Source: Lycium barbarum (taxonomy: Eukaryota > Streptophyta > Magnoliopsida > Solanales > Solanaceae). From it: a DNA stretch of 64,000 nt. A program made the position numbers and the translations under genes. Within the stretch, counting starts at the first letter, position 1, and every line of letters begins with the position of its first letter. Shown in pieces: positions 56,414 through 64,000 of this stretch. The stretch spans positions 56,449,821-56,513,820 of the forward strand of contig NC_083346.1 of NCBI RefSeq assembly GCF_019175385.1. Reading direction: 5' to 3'. The notes below the pieces were generated by a model. It made no database searches. It was not told the DNA's origin and was given only the letters and a program-made list of their open reading frames with translations.

Positions 56414-58173
56414 ATGATGAAAAGAAGAAGAATAAATTATAACAAAAAATTAAAAAATAATGTTCTCAATTCCTCCATCACATCTCTTCCGAATGAGTTG
56501 CTCTCTGAAGTTGTTGCAAGGGTTGCTTCCTCTTCTTTTATGGATTATATCAATGCCAAGCTTAGGTTTGTATTTCTTCATATTATTGATGCATGCATGT
56601 TGCATTATATCTTTTTATTTTCTTATTAATTTATAATTTGTTTTGACGTATATGCATTGATTTGTTTTAGTTGTAAAATCTTCAATGGAGTTTCGGACGA
56701 TCGATATGTTTATCGTCACATATCATTAGAGGAATTCCCAACAGGAGGATCTTCATGGAAGAGAGACAATGAAGAGAGAGAAAATAAACTTTCTTTGTTC
56801 ATGAGGACATGTGGGGAGTGCGGGAATGCAGAAGCCTTATACCAAAAAGGCGTGGTAAGTATTCTCTTCATATTATCTCTCTCAATTTAGTGTCATTTTT
56901 TTTTTAGTTTAATCTCTTTAAATAAGAATTTCTAATTAGTTTTTAATTTTGTTTTATCATGAGATGATTTATAATTATACAAATAATGTCTATGACTTAT
57001 TTAAGATTAAGTTTAAAAAGAATTCTTTCTTTCTTAGACTAAGATTTTTCTTTCTTTACACTATGTGTCCAGTCAAACACTGATACATAAATTGAGACGG
57101 AAATAATAATTCATTCAAGTTCTTTTAATTTCTTTGGTCCAATAGTCATGGTGAATGAATGCTTGTATTTTTACGTTGAGTTTCGCATGGCACATATGGT
57201 TCGTCTCCTAGTGAAAAAAGAAAACAGACCGAGCCAGAGAGGGATAAAATTGTTACCTGACTTGTAAGAAGTTGGTGCCGATGCATGCAAAGAAATTAAA
57301 ATTAGAAGAGAAGTCATGATCTAATTCCTCTTTTTTCTTTATATCCAGAGTAGATCAGAATTTAACATGCAAAACTGCCGTGTACTCAAGTTCATGACAT
57401 TATTGTACTAATTTTTCCTGCTCCATTTATTTGCGAAGGGAAAAAAAGTATATGCACTGCACCCAAGAAGTTTCATACTCGTTGTGCCTTACAGTCATCT
57501 CCTTAAATTCGATTTCCAATTAAAAGGGCTTTTTAGTTATAAAATACATATTTATCTTAAATTAGTTGTATGAGACTCCTTTCTGTGAAACAAAAACTGG
57601 ACTTAAAATTTGTGGACCCAAAAGGGTAAGATGTGAAACCAAAGGAGCCTCACACAACTAGTGCCGATATACATTATTGTGATAACATATATATTCTTCT
57701 TTTGAATATTTTTAAGTATATATATAAAAAAAAAAAATCGGTCATTTCAGGTTGATTTCTTTAGGAAAGAAAGGCCAGAATATGCAATGAAATATCTTGT
57801 CAAAGCTGCAGAGACAGGACACCTTGGAGCACAATACATAATAAGTCTAATACAAGTCATCATGGGAGATGAAGAATTAAAGCAAAAGGCCATTGCTTCA
57901 ATTGGCACAATGAAAGCAACCAAGCCATTGAGGAGAGCGTTAGGAGAGTGCAGAAAAAACTTGGCTCACATATTGAGAAGTATTTGGGTACTTAATCCTA
58001 TGGTTTTAGGACAAAATCCACCTTGTTGCTCACTTCATTATAAGCGCTCTTACAAGAATAAGTGGCGTCAATGGCCTTCTTTTGATGATGAAGACGATGA
58101 TGATGCGGATTTTTGTTGTTATGCTTGTAGTTGTGATGAAGAAGTTGCACACCTCCTTAACATTCTGCCATAA
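56414..58173 (+). CDS. F-box protein, At1g67623/At2g35280-like
   Basis: Three exons, 56414-56565, 56671-56854 and 57751-58173, with GT/AG introns, give 252 aa and a TAA stop. A basic N-terminus (MMKRRRINYNKK) precedes an F-box-like segment at residues ~21-58: SITSLPNELLSEVVARVA, then INAKLSCKIFN across the exon 1/2 junction. Residues 60-110 hold FMRTCGECGNAEALYQKGV. Exon 3 continues VDFFRKERPEYAMKYLVKAA, ETGHLGAQYIISL, a helical Sel1-like pattern seen in this family. The C-terminus has an acidic run (DDEDDDDAD) and Cys pairs (PCC, FCCYACSCDEE) that could bind metal. F-box proteins serve as substrate receptors of SCF ubiquitin ligases; the target here is unknown. Two ATGs are adjacent; the first is used. 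Confidence 0.86.
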
Positions 58174-59005
58174 TAGTAGTGGTATTTTTTATATAAATAT
58201 CTTTCCTTTACATTTACCAAATGTACGGCTCATTGAAATATATCTCTAATTAAAGTTGTTTTATTCATGTAAGTGGAGATATAATTGACTGATTGGCTCA
58301 CAACATAGAGGTTTTCTCATTATAAATGGAAAAAAAGAAAGAATTTATATGTGATTCCAGTGAAATGTCAAAAGAAGCAGGGACGTTCAATGAATATTGG
58401 AGAAACAAAAAATTAGATTGGACGGAAGAATTAGGTTGAAAGAAATGAGATAGAGATACCATTGTAACGTCAATGAATCGAGCTTAGAAGATTATAACAA
58501 AATAAAGAAATCGTAGAACATATATTTCCGTCCATACTACATTGTATTTTGTGGAGCTATTCAGAGGCAGGATTAATCTTAACCCTCTAAAGTTTAACTC
58601 ATGCCTATTTTAATATTCTTTTTCTACTTTTTCCTTGCTCCATCGATTTTTTTTTTAAATTGCGTTTTTTTTTTCTTTCACTTTGCAATTTTCTACTTTA
58701 TTTTAAAATTCTTGTTTTTTTCTTTCGAATTAGTACCCCTTCAATCATATATTATCTTTGAAAATCGTCAAGGTTCTTTAATGGGAAGAAAATATATGAT
58801 TTATGAAATGAGAGAGAAAGAGAAAATAATAATAATAGGAATGTAAATGTAATCCTTACTTTTTTCGAAAAAAAAAGGTAGAATAAAAGAGATACTATTT
58901 ACTATTTTGTTTAACTATACTACATTTGTTATAAAATATGCTAGTATTAAAATAATCCAAAAATTATGATATTAATATAAACCTTTGTTTATAAGAGGCC
59001 TACAA
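58174..59005. other. AT-rich intergenic sequence
   Basis: Downstream of the F-box gene, with poly-T/poly-A runs. The ORF at 58601-58846 is low-complexity (Phe runs) and not credible. Confidence 0.55.
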
Positions 59006-59014
59006 TGTAAAATA

Positions 59015-59502
59015 CATTTTTTTGCGCGGATTGCCCTTTAATTTTTGTCCTTCGTCTAATACCTCGAGATTTGGGGTTCAAACACCGGTTCAGTCAAAAA
59101 AAAAAAAAAAAAAAACTTCGCAAGCCAGAGCTTTGCAAAATTCTAGCTGAGTAAGAATTTTTTTTTCCTTAATGCAAACCTCTACCTTAAGGTAGAGTTT
59201 TGCCTTATACCTGAAGGCAAAACTCTGCCTTAAGGTAGAGTTTGCTTTATGCTTTTGAAGGCAACACTCTGCCTTAAGTAGAGTTTGCAGTCAAACTCTG
59301 CCTTAAGGTAAAGTTTGAGACTCTACCTGATAAGGTAAACTCTGCCTTGCTTTTTTTTTTTTTTTTTTTAAATTTTTGACTGAATGTGGGTTCGAACCCG
59401 AAAGCCAAGAGCTTTATGCGAAGGGCAAAAATTAAAGACCAGCAATTTGAGCGGAAAAAAATTAAAGACCACCCCCAAATAAGGCAATCGTGCAAATTGC
59501 CC
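59015..59502. mobile_element. MULE-type MITE (488 bp) with 9-bp TSD and internal palindromes
   Basis: TGTAAAATA occurs on both sides (59006-59014, 59503-59511), the 9-bp duplication of Mutator-like elements. The ends share TTTGCRCGGATTGCC-type inverted repeats and a TCTTTAATTTTTGCCCTTCG motif. The interior (59175-59350) repeats CTCTGCCTTAAGGTAGAG palindromes. Confidence 0.82.
59175..59350. repeat. CTTAAGG-centred palindromic repeats
   Basis: Five or six variants of AAACTCTGCCTTAAGGTAGA in both orientations; each is self-complementary and adjacent ones can pair with each other. Confidence 0.85.
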
Positions 59503-60002
59503 TGTAAAATAAGTGTTTTTTTTTTTTTTTGCGTGGAGTGCCCTTCTAACGCGCCGGTCTTTAATATTTGCCCCTTGTTTATGCTGTCTTTAAGTTTTTC
59601 CCCTGCCGCGAGTTTTAATGAAAATTTTCTGATGAAATTACCCTTACCTCATTAAAACCCTTTCTATTTCGTTATTTTCAGTTTTTTTTTTGTCTTAGTT
59701 TCTTCTCTCTTTGTTCTCTCTTATCTGTACGAAAATTTAGGTACGAATTTGGATCTTTTGCTCGTTTCAATATTCGTAGTTGTTAATATTATTGTTTGTT
59801 GAATTGATTTTTTTGTCTTCGTAGTTATTTGTATTTAATTGATCCCTTTTGATTTTAAACTACCTTTTTACGTGTTTTGTCAAAATTTCTGTATGATTTT
59901 TTGACTGTTAGTTCGTTTTCTCATGTTATGTTGGTTTTTTGAATTTTGTATTATGTTGTTGCTATGTTTTTGTGGAATTTGATATGTGTTTTCTGTTTCT
60001 AT

Positions 60003-60680
60003 GTGTTGAATCTTGTAAGTTTTACCTGTGAACACCATTTTTAGATTTTTGGTGTTGTTTTTGTTTAATAATCTTGTTTTTATGAAGAGTGTGTTTGTCT
60101 GAGGCAACATATGCCTGGACTGGCAGAGGTTTTTGTTTTCTGAAACTGAAGTTATGCCTATTCCAACATAACTTCATTAATTAAGTTATTTTGTATGTGT
60201 TTTGGGTTTTTGGTGTTGTTTAGTTAATAATGTTGGTTTTCATGTATATTATGTGTTTTCCTGAGCATAGGTTTTTGTTTCTGAAACTGAAGTTATGACT
60301 ATTTTGGCATACTTCATGAATCAAGTTATTTTATATGTGTTTTGGGTTTCAACATGTTGAATCTTTTTAATTTTGCTTGTGAACACCAATTTTAGGTTTT
60401 TGGTGTTGTTTTTTGTTTAATAATCTTGTTTTAATGCAGAGTGTGTTTGTCTGAGGCAACATATGCCTGGTCAGGCAGAGGTTTTTATTTTCTAAACCTG
60501 AAGTTATGCCTATTCCGGCGTAACTTCATGAATTAATTTATTTTGTATGTATTTTGGGTTTTTTGTGTTGTTTTGTTAATAATGCTGGTTTCCATGTATA
60601 TTATGTGGTTTATGAAACTGAACTTTCGGCTACTCTGGCATACTTTATCAATGAAGTTCTTTTTTCTATGATGGAGGTGA
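60003..60680 (+). repeat. two tandem repeats of about 340 bp with hairpin boxes
   Basis: Copy 1 (60003-60354) and copy 2 (60355-60680) share TGTGAACACCA, GGTTTTTGGTGTTGTTTTT, GTGTTTGTCTGAGGCAACAT and ATGCCTGG. Each holds GAAGTTATGCCTATTCC with GGCRTAACTTC, a stem of about 10 bp, and a second decayed version ~140 bp later. No coding frame is preserved between copies. Confidence 0.85.
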
Positions 60681-60808
60681 TATTTGTTTGTGTAACAGTC
60701 TAGTAACTGAATTTGTGTTATGGTACATGTTAATTGTTTTCCTTTCATTTTGGTTTATTCTTATGTAAATTATTGGTTAAGTTTGAACACTTGGTTGAAG
60801 GATGTGGT

Positions 60809-61311
60809 ATGTGGAGTGGTGATTTTCAATTTAAGGATTTGATTATGTCCTTTTTGAGTGTCTCTCAGTTAGACTTGTTGAAAAAGGTTGTTTTTGGACA
60901 TTTTATGGAGGTTGGTGATGTCCACTTGTTTGATAATATTTTCCATTGCTTGGTCTCATCCCAACTTTCCTCTAGTACTAATAGTATGTTAAAGTTTAAG
61001 GTTTTTGGTCATGAGTGTGTATTTAATTGCAAGTGTTTCCGTCTTATTACTGGTTTGGATTCTTGTGCTGGTGATTTTAATATTGTGTCTAACAGACCAA
61101 ACAGATTGTTGAGACGCTATTTCCCAAATCAGGATAGAATATGGTTGTCTGATCTCAAGAGTTTCTTACAGATTCGGTCAAATAATCAAGCTGGTGATTT
61201 TTCGGCAAGATATAGTGATCCTGTTAGGCTTGCTGAGGTCTATATATTGGAGAGGGTGTTATTGGGTCGTGATGAGAAATGTGTTGTTAAAGATCATCTA
61301 ATGAATATAAT
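60809..61311 (+). pseudogene. DUF1985-like transposon protein, truncated by an LTR
   Basis: The frame is open from before 60809 (first ATG in context CGMWSGDFQFKDLIM) to the LTR junction. It includes LLKKVVFGHFMEVGDVHLF, KVFGHECVFNCKCFRLITGL, then RRYFPNQDRIWLSDLKSF and VRLAEVYILERVLLGRDE. This is the pattern of the DUF1985 domain found in plant Mutator-like elements that carry a Ulp1-type protease. The expected C-terminal protease is missing because the chromovirus LTR begins at 61312. The reading frame shows no stop, so the interruption may be recent. Confidence 0.68.
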
Positions 61312-63746
61312 TGTTACACCTTGGAAAATTCCCCATTAACCTACAGTGAATAAGCTAGCGAAGGGCACGACGTATACAATGTTTTGATAAGTAAGAAATA
61401 GCATTTGATGATCCTAATCGAGATTCAAAGACATTTGACGCAAGGGAAGAAGGTTGTCAAGGAAAGCAAAGGATATGTTCCGTGTCGGGTAAAAATTACG
61501 AGCAACAAGTTAATGATGGTGTAATGATGTCTTGGAGAAGAGTGATAATGTCCCTTAGATTGGTATTGAGGTGTTAATCAAGTGTCAAAAAGGTTCCATA
61601 AGGATTGGAGATCAAACGAGTCGACGAGAATGAGTTTTGGAGAGCTGGGCATTATACGGCCAAACATACTGGCCGTACAAAACATACAGGCCGTACAAAA
61701 CATACAGGCCGTATGTCCTGCCCAGAATGAGGGTCTTCACTGGACCAGATCTACGGCCAGACATACGGTCAGTATAAATTATACGGACCGTATGTTGGTC
61801 CGTAGAATCTGGTCAGGACAGATTTTAAGTTGATATAAGGACCTCTCTCTCATTTAATTCATTTCATTTTACACTCTCCACACTTCAAGAAACCTCTTTT
61901 CTCTCCACTCTCCATCCACAAGAAACCAAGAGAAATCTATGATCAACTACATCAAACCCATAAAATCAAGTGTAGAAAACATATTAAAGTTCATCTAAGC
62001 CAAGAAATCCCAAAGGAAGTGAGCTAGGGTTTTTGGGCAAGAAGGGAATTCCCACTCAAGGCTTGTTCTTCCATTATCTAAGGTGAGTTTTATGATCATT
62101 CCTTGTTGTTTAAAGTGTTGAAAGTTAAAAACACTTGGATTGTAAAAAGATATAGAAAATGGGTCATAAATGTGGGAATAGTGTCGTTGTTGGGGAAAGG
62201 CTTGGATTGAGTCATGATTATCGATATGTTGTGATTGTAAGTATGTTATGAACGACATTTAGAACATGGAATAAGTATTCTATGTGAGAAAATGCAATAA
62301 TGAACTATGACTATGATCATGGAGAAATTGGAGTGAAATTGCGAAATGTGGGTAATGTAGATGAAGGATGATTGTTGCTTGTGATATTGTGAATGTCATT
62401 ATCGATGTTTGGGAGTTGATATACAATATGGAGAAAGTTGTATAAACAAAGAAAATGCTGCCCTATTTTCTTTAGCTTTAGTAAGCACGTTTAAGTAATT
62501 GATTAGCTAATGTTAATGCGAATTCTCTTGAAGGTAAAAATATGGACATTGAAGGAGAACAAGCAAGCGATAGATTAGTTAAACGAAAAAGGTATGTGAG
62601 GCTAGTCCTTTCTTTCTATGGCATGAATCCTATGTCATGATTTTTCCTTCTTCTCCATGAATCTTCTACATCCCAGAAAGCTAAGAGTCTATATTCATGA
62701 ATAGCCACATGAGATAATTGATACATTATGAGCCCAATAATGATGATGATGAACTTAAGTGTAAAGATTCTAGAGTTCATGATATGATGTACCTATAAAG
62801 TTAATGATGTCGTTTATTGTATACACTCACCTTATATACTATTTCTTTCAAGGTGAGGCAGAATACTTATAAATGCTCCATAATGGAATCGGGGATTCAC
62901 GACCTTATGTCACCTCAAAAAAGTATAGCTGTCTTTGAGTTTCTATGCATGCATTATGATGAGTACATGTTGATGATATTACACCACGCCTATATGGCCG
63001 GACAGCACCGCTAAGGCGGGCGGCTTATGGATGATTACATCGTGTCTATATGGCACGGGCAGCACCACTAGTGGGCGGCATGAGATGGTACCCCGGACGC
63101 GGGAGGCCTGGACGCAGGCTAATGATTATCACACCGTACCTATATGGACGGGCAACTTATACATTTATGCATACATGATATGATGATGATTATGAAGTAA
63201 GCCAACATGCATTATTTTTTTTATAAGTGACAGTCAGATACAATTGCTCCTTATTTGATGCTTCATTTATCTCATTGACGTATTATTATTACTTATGCCT
63301 CTCATACTTAGTACAATGTTCGTACTGACGTCCGTTTTCTTTGGACGTTGTGTTCATGCCCACAGGTAGACAGGGAGGTGATCTTGATCCAGACTCGTAG
63401 GAGCTATTAGCTGACTTGAGAGCACTCCATTGTTCCGAAGGTGCCTTTGATTATTCTTTTGTGTACATATGTATATTTTAGGCACGACGGGGTCCTGTCT
63501 CGTCCTTATGTATAGCACTCCAGTAGAGGCTCGTAGATGCGCACGTGTGGGTAGTATGGTCTCACAATGTTACTATTGTATATGTTTACATTATTTTGAT
63601 AGCCGAAGGGCTTATGTATGTCAAAGTGATTATATTTCCAAATGAAAAATGATTTTCTTATGACTTGAGTATGATGAGTGATAGAATGAGTGGTGCTCGG
63701 TGGTTAGCCCCGGGTATCCGTCACGGCCCCTAGTCGGGTCGTGACA
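61312..63746 (+). mobile_element. 5' LTR of a chromovirus (2.43 kb), same family as LTRs A, B and C
   Basis: It starts TGTTACACCTTGG and ends CGGGTCGTGACA, directly followed by the PBS. It cuts the DUF1985-like ORF. Dyads lie at 61645-61805, with TATA-like GATATAAGG at 61832 and a CT-rich leader after it. GC-rich repeat units (GGCCGGACAGCACCGCTAAG, GGGCGGC) lie at 62980-63110. Its internal region identifies the family of the solo LTRs. Confidence 0.93.
61645..61840 (+). promoter_or_regulatory. dyad cluster and TATA region of the 61312 LTR
   Basis: ATACGGCCAAACATACTGGCC, three CATACAGGCCGTA-type sites and TATACGGACCGTATG are followed 25-30 bases later by GATATAAGGACC. The order is the same as in LTR A and in the Athila LTR. 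Confidence 0.6.
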
Positions 63747-63953
63747 AAAGTGGTATTAGAGCAGTTCAGTACTAGGAAGTGTCTACGAGCCGTGTCTAGT
63801 AGAGTCTTGTTTATGGTGTGTTGCGCGCCACATCAATAAACAAGAGGCTATAGGGCATTTAGGAAAAATGACCATCTTTCATCTTAAGAGATCGTGCGAT
63901 AGAGCTGTATTATAAGATTTTCTCCTCCCTAATAGTGTGCTATGATTTCAGAA
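63747..63953 (+). other. chromovirus leader with primer binding site and hairpin
   Basis: AAAG precedes TGGTATTAGAGC (63751-63762), the initiator tRNA-Met primer site with one change. The hairpin at 63806-63844 has arms CTTGTTTAT and ATAAACAAG, compared with CCTGTTTAT and ATAAACAGG in D and E. Confidence 0.85.
63806..63844 (+). promoter_or_regulatory. leader hairpin with compensatory base change
   Basis: It is 39 nt long as in the other three leaders; the second pair is T-A instead of C-G. The loop core GCGCGCCACAT is conserved. Confidence 0.6.
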
Positions 63954-64000
63954 ATGCCGCTAAAGGGAAAAGCTACAGCCGCCCAGAAGGGCAAGACTAC
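63954..64000 (+). CDS. gag start of a chromovirus, cut by the window end
   Basis: The ATG at 63954 opens MPLKGKATAAQKGKT, a basic gag N-terminus, ~200 bp after the PBS as in related elements. Only 15 codons are in the window, so intactness cannot be judged. Confidence 0.65.
   Translation, partial: MPLKGKATAAQKGKT

Larger units (their letters stand above)
59516..61311 (+). mobile_element. MULE-like element, 5' part, cut by a chromovirus
   Basis: It starts with a poly-T stretch and GCGTGGAGTGCCCTTC, TCTTTAATATTTGCCCCTTG, which resembles the ends of the MITE next to it. A CT-rich leader (about 59690-59730), two 350-bp tandem repeats (60003-60680) and a DUF1985-like ORF follow. The right part is missing beyond the LTR at 61312. 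Confidence 0.6.

Overview
The window is plant nuclear DNA, almost certainly from a Solanaceae species with a repeat-rich genome. The reasons are intron-containing genes with GT/AG borders, Athila-type and chromovirus-type Ty3/gypsy elements, RTE LINEs ending in (TTG)n, Au/TS-type SINEs, and several MITE families I recognise from Solanaceae. The species cannot be named from the sequence alone.

Bases 1-39,800 are one heap of nested LTR retrotransposons. Read from host to insert: a chromovirus-type LTR remnant (28992-29798) holds chromovirus D (LTR 26483-28991, leader 26271-26482, gag 17883-18412). D is split by a ~5.3 kb LTR (18413-26270), which itself carries a solo LTR (21844-24413) and a MITE. 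D's gag is split by a second chromovirus (LTR 16202-17882, gag 14990-15998). That gag is split by an Athila-like element (14989 leftwards past base 1) with gag, protease, RT, RNase H, integrase and a 3' extra ORF, all degenerate. The Athila LTR holds a solo LTR (8853-14020, perfect TSD), which holds another solo LTR (11354-13797). To the right, 29799-37938 is a non-coding LTR element in tandem (LTR-internal-LTR-internal-LTR), whose internal region carries a 5S rRNA-like stretch. A decayed Tat/Ogre-type gag follows (37939-38810).

Two host genes follow, both on the + strand. The first, 40335-53184, is a seven-exon phosphatidylglycerophosphate synthase gene (PGP1/PGPS1 type, 316 aa) with an intact CDP-alcohol phosphatidyltransferase motif. 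Its first intron is about 10 kb and holds Stowaway and hAT MITEs, SINEs, two L1-type LINE tails, and an RTE LINE carrying a SINE piece and a fragment of plastid 16S rRNA/spacer DNA. The second, 56414-58173, is a three-exon F-box protein of the At1g67623/At2g35280-like type.

Bases 59006-64000 hold a MULE-derived MITE with a 9-bp TSD, a MULE-like element with a DUF1985-like ORF and 350-bp tandem repeats, and the 5' LTR, primer binding site and gag start of another chromovirus that cuts the MULE ORF.

The most notable signals are: (1) a 5S rRNA-like internal pol III promoter region inside a non-coding gypsy derivative; (2) clusters of ACGGNCCGT dyads next to the presumed TATA box in LTRs of unrelated lineages, and again upstream of the Athila 3' ORF; (3) a 39-nt leader hairpin with a compensatory base change, shared by coding and non-coding chromoviruses; (4) plastid DNA inside a LINE inside a housekeeping-gene intron. 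All calls come from reading the sequence; no database search was run.
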